Source: Nectonema munidae
Taxonomy: Eukaryota > Nematomorpha > Nectonematoida > Nectonematidae
Length of the DNA: 64,000 nt
Assembly (NCBI GenBank): GCA_030549495.1
Contig: JAUIRK010000779.1
Coordinates: 1-64,000, forward strand
Direction of reading: 5' to 3'
Shown: positions 54,128 through 64,000 of the stretch, piece by piece
How the letters are laid out: each line of letters opens with the position of its first letter
Numbering within the stretch: position 1 is the stretch's first letter
The notes under the pieces: model-generated
Databases searched by the model: none
Told to the model about the DNA's origin: nothing
What the model saw: the letters and a program-made list of their open reading frames with translations, nothing else
Translations under genes and position numbers: made by a program

Positions 54128-54266
54128 GGGACGTGAGTAAGGTTGGTTAGATGTTAGGTTTCGATAACTCAAGTTTTATGGGTTCGATCCCGTATCATGT
54201 CTCATTTTCTCATAGTTCGATACAAGTAGCGCAACTGTGCCTTTTTGATAAAAACACACCTCGGTA
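54128..54266 (+). repeat. tRNA-derived SINE, family 1
   Basis: Head GGGACGTGAGTAAGGTTGGT, B box GGGTTCGATCCCG at about 54180-54192, and body block GCGCAACTGTGCCTTTTTGA. It lies directly next to the SCYL1-derived fragment. Confidence 0.75.
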
Positions 54267-54392
54267 CGTACAAATTATGGCATTTGTACGAATACCTGGA
54301 ACACGATCCAGAGATATTTTAATTTTGTTTTTATTGTCGCTTCACGCAATACTAGCCTGGCATCAGTAAAATCAGAAACTAAGTATGAAAAA
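54267..54392 (-). pseudogene. SCYL1: SCYL1 exon fragment (duplicated, broken)
   Basis: About 125 bp is clearly related to the SCYL1 exon at about 52395-52580 in the same orientation. ATTTGTACGAATACCTGGAA is shared exactly, then CGCTTCACGCAATAC-AG-CT and GGCATCAGTAAAA-CAGAAAC with small changes. About 75 bp between the two matched blocks is missing or scrambled. It encodes part of the HEAT region. It is not a functional exon: it lies upstream of the start codon and carries the deletion and substitutions. Confidence 0.82.
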
Positions 54393-54460
54393 AAATGAAA
54401 TTAAGACTTTTATATATTCTCTTTTTTTCGGTTAGCTTCAAAGATTTTTTAACATGCCGT

Positions 54461-55300
54461 CAGTGGAGGAACAAAATTGGGCAGGGAGAAGAAGTTTCTC
54501 CGTCCGCAGCTTAAGGCGTAAAAATATTTTCTTAAATTTTGAATTCTTTCAATGCCAGTTTTACTTTAATTTACTCTCTTCTTTTAAATATTATTATATA
54601 TACTACATAGTAAATATAATTCTGGACTGCAGCAGTATCTTAAATATCCATAGGCAGTATCTTTTTTATCTGGTACTTATTGAATTATTAGGTAATGAAA
54701 TTCGCTATTCTATACTAAAAAAATTAGAAAAGAAAATGCTTACACAACTTCAGACATTTCACACAGTGACAAATGTACCAAGTTTTAAGATTTAGTTGCA
54801 TTGAGGACAATGAAACTAAAACTGCTGTAGCAAAAGAAGTTTTATTGATTATATCAGAAATGAAGGAAAACGCTGAAAATTTTAGACAAAATAATCTCAA
54901 AATTAGAAACTCCAGGTCTTGATGTGAATTACTGCCGTAGACAGACGGAGACAATACAGCAACTATGTCTGGTAATATTTCAAATGTTCAAAAACGAATA
55001 CTAACGAAAAATTCTAAAGCAAAATTTTGAATTGTGACAACCATTCTTTAAATTTGGTTAGAGTACATGTAGCATAAGAAAATATTTTGGCTATATCATT
55101 TTTTGATGCGCTTTATTCTTTATGCAAGTTTTTAAATTTGAGATAGTAAAATTTTAAAGAAACAGCTACGAGATGGAGTGCTAGACGTTATGTATTTTAT
55201 GTTTTGAAATCAAAAATAGATGATATGTCTGAGTTGTTGATAGATATGGCAAATGACACTACTGTATCAGTAGACACAAAAAGTGAAGGTTCATAAAAAA
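54461..55300 (+). mobile_element. hAT transposon remnant (ZMYM1/DUF4371-like)
   Basis: A hAT-like terminus CAGTGGAGGAACAAAATTGG is at 54461. Translated pieces on the + strand read RFSCIEDNETKTAVAKEVLL (about 54785), AISFFDALYSLCKFL (about 55095) and TRWSARRYVFYVLKSKIDDM with SELLIDMANDTT (about 55170-55260). These are ordered blocks of the central hAT domain in ZMYM1-like transposases. Much of the sequence is lost, with several frame changes. Element borders are uncertain. Confidence 0.65.
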
Positions 55301-55770
55301 TTTCAATAAAAAAGCCCTAAAATCGTGTAAATTCAGTTCTCCGACAAAGATTTTTTCAAACATCGATTGCACAAAATGATTTTTTGATTAAAGTACTAGT
55401 TTAGAATGAAGAGTAAAATTAGATATCATACAAAGTATAAAAGAAGTACAGATCTCAAACTGATAGGGAGTTTGTAAGGAAAACAAGAGAGGTCCTATTG
55501 GGATATATAGTTCAAAGATGCCTCTTTAATAAGTAAACGAAAGAAGGATAAACTAATGAACACGAATTAATCAGAGGAGGGTTAAATATGTTTGTCTTAG
55601 TTAGCGTTGCACATAGTAAAAATTTTAACAATGTTATTTTAAAACAATTTTTATAAAATTTTAAAAAATTTTGATATTTAATAATATATTAATATTTTAT
55701 TGCTGACTTAATTATTTATCTTTAAATATAACCTTTAGAAAATGTTTTTACATATGTTTGTAAATATATA
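55301..55770. other. A+T-rich spacer before the nested transposons
   Basis: No gene or recognised repeat. Ends in TATATATA at the left border of the Tigger-like element. Confidence 0.5.
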
Positions 55771-55801
55771 CAGTGCTCCCTCGCATTACCGCCACCCTGT
55801 T

Positions 55802-58800
55802 CAAGGGCGGATACAAGGGGGTGGATTGGGTGGCTAGCCACCCACCCTCTTTACCTGTGCTGAAGTTATTTTTATTGCAAATTCTATATCATATAATGAA
55901 ATACTTGAAAAGATATCTATCTAGACCAGTGGTTCCCAACCTTTTTGACACTCCGTACCCCTAAAAAATTTTAATTTTTTGCACCCCTTGCAGTTTATGT
56001 AATGAAAATTTACAAATTTATTTAAAAGAAAAGTTGAAATACAAAAACGACAAAAATTTGCATAATCATTTTTTATGAGTTACTATATTAACAAATATGA
56101 AATATATGGAAATAAAGTGAAACAGTCTGCATCCAAACAACTTCCATTTTAAAAAATTGTTCAATTTTTTAGTCTCTTTTAAAAAGCTAATAATTTTATA
56201 CAAAGTCCACCTCAAATTTAAGACTATTTTGCTCCTGTTTTTTGCATATGAGATTCTCAAAACGTGCTACTTTGCTCCTAATAGCAATTCCAATATCTGC
56301 TTGTGCACTCAAGCGATTTCTAGATTTAGTCTTTATTGACAAAAGGGTACTAAACGCAGACTCGCACAAGTAAGTTGTCACAAATGGAATAAACATACTT
56401 TGTGCTTTTTTACAAAGTCTTGAAAACATCTCCATTGCCGAGCACCGATATTGTTCCAAAGTTTTGCTTTCAAACTGCATTTCAAAAACACAGTTTGTGC
56501 GCAATTTAATAAGATAATCTTTCAAAGTTTCATCATTCGGAATACAATCCAAATTAAAAGAATATGGATTTATTATCCATTTTTCAGAGGCTTCTAGATT
56601 TCCCCCTTCAAAATATCCACCAAATGACCTCTATCTAGCAATGTAGGATATTTCGTCGCACTCCTAAGGTTGATAGCAAAAACGTATCCAGAACTGAATG
56701 ACCACTTGGTATTCGGTCCTGCTAACTCTCGATATGCGAGTAAGACGATTCAAAATGATGTGATACAAGTTGCGGGTGATATCATCCGAGAAAACTTCAG
56801 AGAATGTATCAGAAAATGTCTTCACTTTTCTATAATAGCCGATGAAACTACCTCGAATGGACGTGAAATTTTATCTGTGTGCTTCAGGATACTTGACTTT
56901 GTTGATGATGCTTCAAAGCCAAGAAAGCGGGAAGTGTTGTTAGATTTAATTGATCTTGAAAGGATAACCGGTGTGGAAATAGTTTTAGCTATCAAAGAAT
57001 CTCTAAAAAAAAATCGGATCGACCTTAGTCACTGCCGTGGCCAGGGTTATGACACTACAACTTCGATGAGTTCTGAGAGAGTTGGCGTTCAAGTTGAAAT
57101 TTTAAAGCTTGCCCCTGACGCCCAATTCCAAGGATGTTGCCTCCATTCCTTAAATCTTGTTATTTGTCATGCATACAAAATATTATCAATACACAATATG
57201 ATGGACACATGCCGTGAGCTTTACAGCTTCTTCGACAATTCACCCAAGTGGCAACGCTTTTTAAAGATCATTATTGATTCACTGGCACCACATATGAGAA
57301 AAACAAAGCTGAAGAACCTTTGTAAAACCCGTTGGGTCGAACAGCACACGACATTTGAAACTATTTTTCAACTATATGAATACATAGTTGCTACTCTGAA
57401 TGAAATCTGTCAGCCAACCAAAGATGAGAGATTCTATCCAAACAACGATGATTGGAACTGTGATTCCTCCACTAGAACAAAGGCTAATAGTCTTCGCCAT
57501 ACGCTTGGGGACTTCCGACACATCGTAAGCTTTGTCATTGCTAAGGAGATGTTGGAACCACTGTGTCCAGTCGTGACTACATTACAAGTTTCCCATATGT
57601 AGGTGTCCCTAGGATTCCAGAAAATAGAGCAGGTTATGTCAACATATCAAGACACGATTAGAAGTAGACGTCTGGTTTGATCGTGTATATCGTAAAGTGA
57701 TAGAACTAAGTAGTATTGTTGACTCACGTGAACAGAGACCAAATAAACAAACGAAGAGAGATAACCAACCATCCATCAGATACAGTTTTCGACTACTGGA
57801 AGAGAACTTTGGTTATTCCATTTCTTGATACTACCTGCAGTGAATTGAGATGTCGTTTCAGTGATGACAAACGTGCCCATTATGAACTATGCTGTCTCGT
57901 TCCAGAAGACCAAAGAAACATTACCAAAGTTGACTGAAAATCTGCATGACAAATGTTTTCATGTGTTATACCATTACCTGCAGCTCTTGATAGCGAGATG
58001 GTCCGCTGGTTAAATTACTGGAAGAAAAAGGCACCATTGGGGACATATCTGTGGATCTCTCCTGGCCAATCATGCTGATGAAATGTTCTTTCCAAATGTG
58101 AGAGAACTTCTCAAAATACTAGCCGTCCTTCCAATCGGTAGCACTGAGGCAGAAGTGTCATTTTCATGTTTTAAGAGGATACACACGTTGCTGAGAACGA
58201 CTATGAATACAGAACGACTGTCGGATCTTGCAGTAATCGCTATGAATGGCATGGGTATACAACCTAAGACCGAGGAGATATGTAAACAGTTTCTCTCTAG
58301 ATACCCAAGCCGTATCCAGGCATCCACACTTTTTGACCCTAAACTAACCTACTATCTGCAGTACACGTTTGATCAGGCGAACAATATCAAGCCTTACCGT
58401 AAATAACTTATTAATGCCTGCAATTATATTTTGCTGGTTTGTCTTTTGCAATTTGCACATTAAAAATATTGCATTTTTTAAAAAGTTTTATTTTTTTGTT
58501 ATCATTCTTCAAATTCAGCTCTCAGATTCTCGATAAAAGTAAAAATATTGTGAGCCCAGTAATCATGGAAAAGTCAATCTCCAGCGCTGTTTATCAATAT
58601 TGAATTATTAGCCATAGCTACGTCTAATCGGTAACTAATGTTGTCTACACCTGGCCTCATGTTCTTCAAACGGAGAGCGTTATTAAAACTTTGGGTTCAT
58701 TTATGATGAATTTTTGAACCAAAAACAATATAGTAAATGTGTGAACCTCCAAAAATTTGAACCATAATTTTTATTATCCACCCCCCATAGAAATTTTCTA

Positions 58801-58812
58801 GATCCGCCACTG
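55802..58812 (+). mobile_element. hAT transposon (P52rIPK/DUF4371-like), middle element of the nest
   Basis: Left end CAAGGGCGGATACAAGGGGG and right end AGATCCGCCACTG (reverse complement CAGTGGCGGATCT) are mutual inverted repeats. The transposase on the + strand runs from about 56650 to 58405. A 300-residue open frame at 56670-57602 has YASKTIQNDVIQVAGDIIRE, HFSIIADETTSNGREILSVC (first catalytic Asp), CRGQGYDTTTSMSSERVGVQ (second), QGCCLHSLNLVICHAYKI and CKTRWVEQHTTFETIFQLYE. Further pieces give FDYWKRTLVIPFLDTTCSEL and the dimerisation block ILAVLPIGSTEAEVSFSCFK with TERLSDLAVIAMNG. The N-terminal zinc-finger part is missing, and the 3' half has at least two frame breaks. The left part is interrupted by a second hAT at 55926. 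Confidence 0.85.
55926..56625 (-). mobile_element. hAT transposon (ZBED5-like), innermost element of the nest
   Basis: Terminus CAGTGGTTCCCAACC at 55926, preceded by ATCTAGAC, the same end and target as the MITE at 31116-31569. On the - strand, 56600-56196 encodes WIINPYSFNLDCIPND, ETLKDYLIKLRTNCVFEMQF and the dimerisation block SMFIPFVTTYLCESAFSTLL with KTKSRNRLSAQADIGIAIRS. This matches the C-terminus of ZBED5/SCAND3-type transposases. The N-terminus and the right terminal repeat are gone. ATCTAGCA at about 56627 may be the remnant of the second target duplication. Confidence 0.82.
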
Positions 58813-59090
58813 CTGTTTACCTCCAACTACACGTATCGCCATAAAATAATGTAAAACCAATTTCTCACCATTATAATTCCCCGATATAACGCCCCTTACT
58901 GTCCGCCATTCGCCATAACTATTGGCGAAACGGACGTGCTATTTTCCATAAAATTACCCCGGTCTTAGGCCATGTTTCATTGGCAAAATGTACCGCTTGA
59001 ATGATTACACTTTCTTGCCTAGTAGTGCCAGTGGCGTCATAGTTTGGGAGTAGGTTTGGCTGACACCCCTCTCTTCACCACGTTCAACCA
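58813..59090. other. Tigger-like element internal DNA
   Basis: Contains CCCCGATATAACGCCCC and GTCCGCCATTCGCCATAAC (58876-58925), which resemble the terminal block CTCCGATATACCGCCACCC at about 59857. They are probably sub-terminal repeats. A hAT-like CAGTGGCGTCATAG occurs at about 59030, without a partner. Confidence 0.45.
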
Positions 59091-59946
59091 TTGGATGCCG
59101 GTATAATACAAAATTTCAAATCATATTTTCGCCAACACGAGCTCAACCAAATTATAAAGCAGTTGGATTCAGACGTCACTCACAACATTACTGTTGCCGA
59201 CGCTATTGGCTACTTAAAAAAAAGTCTGGGATTCTGTCACATCTACCACAATCACAAATTGCTGGCAGTACAGGGTCTTACGAAATCAGTGAGTTCAACC
59301 GTATCCCCTTAGTCCCAGTCTGATGATGACCAGGATGATGACATCCGACTAACAGAAATTATTCGAAGAACTACGTGAGCACTGAACATTGACCCCCATC
59401 TTACGATGTTCTCAAATGAACTCGTCTTCATAGACAATTCACAGAAGACATTCGCCGAGATGACAGACCAAAGGATTTTTGACTGTGTCAAATCAACACA
59501 ATTGAAGGATAGTGACGACGAGGAAGAGTCTGCACTAAAACCAAAACCTCTAGTGAAATACGTCAAATCTGCCTTTGGTGTTTTCCGGGATTTTATTGAA
59601 TCGAAAGAATGCATGACTGAAAATGATTTGATGTTTTTCGAACAGCTGGAAAAACGTTTCAAACAGGTTACAAGTTCCAAGTGTAAACAAAAAAACATTG
59701 ATAGATTATTTCTCCAAGTAATGAATGATGGTTTGAATAAAATTCGCAGTATATTGTATATATTTATATTTTTATTTTTTGTATTTATTTTCTCTAATTC
59801 ATTATATGCGTTATGATACCACCTAACATGGTTAAGGCGGCTACATTATGACATCCTCCGATATACCGCCACCCTCATATACTGCAGTTAATGACATGTC
59901 CCAAAGATGGCGGTTAATCGGGGGTGGATTTTATATATATATTTAG

Positions 59947-60060
59947 GAAGCGTGAGTAAGGTTGGTTAGGTACTGGGTTTCGATAACTCAAGGTCTTGGA
60001 TTCGATCCTGCATCAAGCCTACTTTCTTCATAGTTCTATACAAATGGTAAAATTGTGCCC
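59947..60060 (+). repeat. tRNA-derived SINE, family 1 (truncated)
   Basis: Head GCGTGAGTAAGGTTGGTTAG and B box GGATTCGATCCTGC. The body is cut off at AAATTGTGCCCTC, where family A copy 4 begins. Confidence 0.72.
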
Positions 60061-60796
60061 TCAAAATTATTAGAGGGGGGTCGAAATTTTTTTGTTGCAA
60101 TTTTTAAAATTATTGGTCTGGAAATACCACAGGCGACCAAATATTCAAGCAATCCTTTAAAATATAGCCTTAAAGTCCTAAATTTATAAGACTACTTTAT
60201 ATTTTTTTACAAAATTGGTGAATTTAAATACTATAGTTCCAGCGAAAATATTTTAATTAAATTTGCATATCGAATATACACTAGTTTAAAAAAATCCAAA
60301 ATTGTTGGGGAAGGGGGGAGCCAATAAGCTTTTCATTTGAAAATGAAGTAGTCTATCAGGCACATTACAGGAATTTATGAAAGGATATAAAAAATTGAAA
60401 ACAAATAACTGAAGTTTGGATAGTTTTATATGAGTGAATGTAGTCTGAAGGCAAAGAGTCTACTAGACACCCTGCGATGTTTATATGAAAAAATGTGATT
60501 GATTCAGGGGCAAGGGTATAAAATTAAGTTATAATTGTGCAAACAAAAATAAGACAATAAATTAAGATTGCATTATTTCATTTTTCTCAGCATCATTCAA
60601 AAATAGTTTAAAAGCGAAATTGTTGCAAGCTACAAAATTCTACAAAAAGTAAAATAACTTTTAACATTTTGCAATAATTTGCCTTTTATAATAACTTTTA
60701 AGGAAAAAAAGTCTATCAAAAAAAGTTATAGAGCTTCAACAAAAACTAAAAAATTTTACAGCATAACTTATTTTTTTGACGTATCCCCTACAGCAA
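60061..60796 (+). repeat. Dispersed repeat family A, copy 4 (uninterrupted)
   Basis: The longest uninterrupted copy: TTATTAGAGGGGGGTCGAAA, GGTCTGGAAATACCACAGGC, CCAGCGAAAATATTTTAATT, GCATATCGAATATACACTAG, AGTCTACTAGACACCCTG and AAAGTTATAGAGCTTCAAC, ending GACGTATCCCCTACAG. It provides the empty site for the MITE at 4194-4788. Non-coding. Confidence 0.72.
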
Positions 60797-61992
60797 AAAA
60801 TATCTGACCCAAATTAACCAATGGTAAACAGTAATTAGAGTGATAAAGTATTTATAAATCAAATTGACCATATTTGATTTGCTATGTATGGATATGTTTA
60901 TTTAAAAATTATGGGAAAAAGTTTTTGGCATTAATTCATCTGTAAAAGCTAATTTACTGATAGGTGAAATATTTTGAGAAAATTAATTACTAAAATTTAA
61001 TATATTAAATAAATCAAGATAATATTAAGCCAAAAAATGTGGAATTATAATATATTTTGAAGTTAATATATTTGCATTAATTGACAGATTTGATTGTCTT
61101 TCATGAAAAAAATGACACTACTAGATTTACAATAAATTATTTTGCGATATTCAATCTTTTAAGAAAAAAAGAGAATGGTTAAAGAAGCCCCCTCCCATAA
61201 CTGAGGAATTTAAAATAGCCTGTCAATAAAAAGGTTAAAGAACGAAATAAAGATAATATTTAGCAGGTTTTAAGAGATTTTAAGAAGTGTATTGAAGCTC
61301 TTATTTTAATTTATTTACAACAGATAACATTGAAAATTTCAAAAATATTTCTTAAATATCGTCGAAACAGGTTTTATCAAAAAATAAATTCTTAAGAAAT
61401 AAAAATGGACAACCAAATTTAGATCATAAAAATTTAATTCTTTAAAAATTTAGCCTAAAGAATGCCTCAGACATCCACTTACTGGCGATTTTTAAGTGTA
61501 ATTTAATATCAATAAAATGGTGAATATGCATCATGCTATATTTAACCTATTACAAAAGTTCACATTTTAGCCCCCTACAATAAAAGCAATCATTTAATCA
61601 ATGTCTAATAACGCTATGAACTTATTTAACGTGATAAATTTGGTTGCGTTACGATAACTCAATCTTTGTTTGTATATCTAATTTAAAAAAAAATTTTTTA
61701 AGATTTAAAATAAAAGAATGTGCTTGCAAAAAATCATAACACTTCGCACGAAATTTAAGTTTTTAAATATTAAACACTCATAATCATATTTTATATAAAA
61801 AATAAATTAAAATTATAAAAATTTTAATTTTATTGAAACATTTTTTTAATTCGAGATAAAAATGGAAAAAAGTATTAATATCTTAATTTTTGTTTTGTTA
61901 TTTCGAAATGTCAATAAATTAACTTAATTTTCATAAATCCATAAACTATATTTTACTTTGTTAAAATAGTTAACTTGAAAGTTTCAAGTATG
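60797..61992. other. A+T-rich DNA, nothing recognised
   Basis: No domain, SINE head or terminal repeat recognised over about 1.2 kb. Confidence 0.5.
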
Positions 61993-62946
61993 CAGGGCCG
62001 TAGCGAGAAGGGGGGCCGTGCCCCCACTTCCTCTTGTGCAGAAAATATATGATGGAGGGAAAATTCAAAGAATTATTGATCAAAATGACAGGACATTTTG
62101 ATTCAATCTACTCTATTGTCAAAAACTACTAAAATCTTTTATATCTTTTTGAAGAATGTTCTTTATCCTATAATAATCACGAACTCAGTATCGAAGCTCA
62201 CAGTTTCTCGATGCAAATACAGAAAAAGCAGTTCATAACATATTTTATTAAGGAAAAAGAAGGTTGTTCAAACCTATGAAAATTGCATCTAAAAATAATA
62301 ACTTCTAATAATGAGATATTTGAGTTTTCATAAGACGAAATATCACAAGTGTAAAAACTTGAGATGACTCCAATGGAAGTCTAATATATTTTTAAATATA
62401 TTTAATGTTGGTGCATCCACAATATTTTGAGGTGAAAACTGTTCATATTTGTTTTGAATCTCCTGTTCAAGGTGCTTAAAATTTTAATTCCTATTAACAA
62501 TTAGGCACAGTTACTTTAAAATACTCATGATATACTTTTTTAACCCTTTCAGGCACAATCGGACACTAGTGTCCAAAAATCGTCTGCTTAATTTATATAA
62601 AAACTCAAGAAAGAAAGCCGACGATAGAAAACCAATGCCTAAAAGGGTTTAAAATTTAACTTCTATGATGCACGAGAAAAAATTTTTGATTCTGCTATCA
62701 TATTTAGATTCATATATAAAAATTATTGATACTGATGAATTGGTCAAGAAATTTTCTAACAAAACAAGAAAAATTCAATTTTTTTGAGAGAGCATTTAGT
62801 TTTTCCAAAATGAGATAAGTTTTTTTTCTATAAATGTTTTATTTATTCATTACTTATTTTAAAAGCATTAAATTGCCCAATTTTAAATCAAAATATTCAT
62901 GCCCCTCAACTTCCCTTTGTGCCCCCAACTTCTGGCTACAGCCATG
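61993..62946. mobile_element. hAT element, 954 bp, non-autonomous
   Basis: Inverted ends CAGGGCCGTAGCGAGAAG and CTTCTGGCTACAGCCATG (reverse complement CATGGCTGTAGCCAGAAG) are flanked by 8-bp duplications CAAGTATG (61985-61992) and CAAGTTTG (62947-62954), one difference. No transposase. On the - strand near 62345-62450 a stretch reads QNIVDAPTLNIFKNILDFHW, which resembles the C-terminal tail of some LINE proteins, possibly captured sequence. A piggyBac-like MITE sits inside. Confidence 0.82.
62540..62652. mobile_element. piggyBac-like MITE inside the hAT element
   Basis: TTAA followed by CCCTTTCAGGCACAAT on the left and ATGCCTAAAAGGGTTTAA on the right, about 110 bp in all. The ends are inverted repeats (CCCTTT-AGGCA), and the flanks fit a TTAA target duplication with one extra T on the right. 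It contains a palindrome GGACACTAGTGTCC. Non-coding. Confidence 0.6.
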
Positions 62947-62954
62947 CAAGTTTG

Positions 62955-63270
62955 TAAGAAAATTTTTATTCTAAAATAAAGATAATCTATAAATAGAATA
63001 ATTTTTTCATCCTATTTTTTGTAACTATAAAATTAGTGAACGATAAGCTAGGACTACATTTAGGAACTCTAAAACTAATTAATTTATAAATGTTTATACT
63101 TTACCCTAACTCACCGTCTCCAATTTTGAAAAATGTTTTATTTTGGTATAACTAACACATGCAAGGTTGTTTTATATACTTTCTATATACCATTTGTGCC
63201 GACACTTTATTAAAACAAGGGAATTTTTTTGTAAAAAAATTTGAATGTTTATATAAAGAATATCACAAAG
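62955..63270. other. A+T-rich spacer
   Basis: No gene or repeat recognised. Confidence 0.5.
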
Positions 63271-63735
63271 AATAATTTAAATATTTTTAAGATTTTTGCA
63301 AATAGTAGATAAATTTCCAAGATTAGGTTTGTAATTACTTAGTGCTATTCTTAAGTAATAATCTAAATCTTGGTCTGTTAAAGTAGACCTATATTTTTTA
63401 AATCGTATTTATAGAATGCTGATTCACATAAGTATGTTGAAGATAAAATTGATATTAAAATAAGGCATATTTTTCAGAGAAAAGAAATCAAGAACTTAAG
63501 CCAAAGATTTTCTTTCATTTCTAAATCGTTCTTGATTTTTAATGTTTCACGCTCAAAAGAACATTCATTAATTTGCTGTATTTTAGTTAAGTTTTTCGGA
63601 AGTGCAAGACCATTTGCTCTAAGAGGAAAACTCATAAATTCTACAAACGATTCTATTTTTCATGTTCCTTATCTAAGAAATTGTTTGAACTTGGCAAATT
63701 CTTAAATACAGGTGGGCAAAATTTTTCTCTTGGAC
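63271..63735 (-). mobile_element. hAT transposase C-terminal remnant
   Basis: On the - strand the sequence encodes FVEFMSFPLRANGLALPKNL, CSFERETLKIKNDLEMKENL and then, across a frame break and a deleted segment, TYLCESAF and STLTDQDLDYYLRIALSNYK with PNLGNLS. YLCESAF and LTD-L---LRIA-S-Y-P are the dimerisation-domain blocks of ZBED/GTF2IRD2-type hAT transposases. It may continue past the window end. Confidence 0.7.
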
Positions 63736-64000
63736 ACCAGTTTTGGGCTATATAGAATAAATATTAAGCGAATAACATCTACTGGGTCATATAAGTAATA
63801 AAAAATTATGAATTTCTTAATCATTTTTATTTCAGTTTTTTTGTTAAAATTTTTCTACTATATAAATGTTATAGTATTGCTTGAAAGTTTTTCAAAGTCA
63901 TGGTGCATATTAATTTATTATTTCTTTTCCATATAAGTGTTTTAACCGTATTTCAGACAGGCATATTTATTAATTTTTTCCTCAAGGCGGCGAATTTTGC

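Larger units (their letters stand above)
55771..59930 (+). mobile_element. Tigger/pogo-like element (outer element of a nest)
   Basis: Inverted ends: CAGTGCTCCCTCGCATTACC at 55771 and, at about 59905-59930, GGCGGTTAATCGGGGGTGG (reverse complement CCACCCCCGATTAACCGCC), between TA-rich flanks. Only the 3' part of the transposase remains on the + strand. The DDE end reads MDAGIIQNFKSYFRQHELNQ, IIKQLDSD and ITVADAIGYLKKS (59091-59220). The C-terminal region continues with MFSNELVFIDNSQKTFAEMT and FRDFIESKECMTENDL (59406-59680). A hAT element sits 31 bp inside the left end (55802-58812). The rest of the transposase is deleted. Confidence 0.75.

Noticed and set aside
59309-59698. 129-codon - strand Ser-rich open frame
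   Set aside because: It is antisense to the Tigger-like transposase C-terminus read on the + strand.

Overview
This is animal nuclear DNA: strongly A+T-rich, intron-rich and packed with transposon remnants. Two conserved host genes are readable, and both act in endomembrane traffic. Their protein sequences, together with the tRNA-type SINEs and the piggyBac, hAT, MULE, pogo and Merlin remnants, fit an arthropod (a crustacean such as a parasitic copepod is my guess). The species is inference; nothing in the window names it.

Host genes. (1) VPS4, the ESCRT-III disassembly AAA ATPase, runs on the + strand from 12157 to 44097. I assembled 12 exons with GT/AG borders and matching phases. They give a 435-residue protein, the length expected for the family. 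The gene covers about 32 kb because its introns are filled with mobile DNA. (2) SCYL1, a pseudokinase with HEAT repeats that works in COPI transport, is on the - strand from 53803 to 44759, in 4 exons (about 736 residues). The two genes meet tail to tail with about 660 bp between their stop codons. A broken fragment of a SCYL1 exon lies just upstream of the SCYL1 start.

Layout. 1-2 kb: Mutator-like (MULE) transposase with a FLYWCH N-terminus. 2.9-3.4 kb: an unidentified acidic, Ser-rich ORF. 3.6-3.8 kb: a perfect 46-bp inverted repeat with a hammerhead-ribozyme-like core. 4-10 kb: a dispersed repeat (family A) containing a MULE-type MITE, a hAT MITE, family B, SINEs and an RTE-like LINE fragment. 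12.2-44.1 kb: VPS4. Its introns hold a hAT element with target duplications, an RTE-like LINE, three piggyBac remnants, a nearly complete pogo-like element, a LINE with an inserted hAT MITE, and a LINE carrying a PHD finger and a 2A-like motif. 44.8-53.8 kb: SCYL1, whose long first intron holds minisatellites and a Merlin (ISXO2-like) remnant. 54-60 kb: a SINE, the SCYL1 fragment, a hAT remnant and a three-level nest (Tigger/pogo element containing a hAT containing a second hAT). 60-64 kb: another family A copy, a hAT element with a piggyBac-like MITE inside, and one more hAT remnant.

No retrovirus, LTR element, Polinton, CRISPR array or bacterial operon was seen. I found no clear new multi-gene system. 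The most unusual signals are the WNW carboxyl terminus of SCYL1, the self-derived SCYL1 fragment, the 2A-like LINE with a very A+C-rich coding strand, the hammerhead-like palindrome, and the MITE with a matching empty site elsewhere in the same window.
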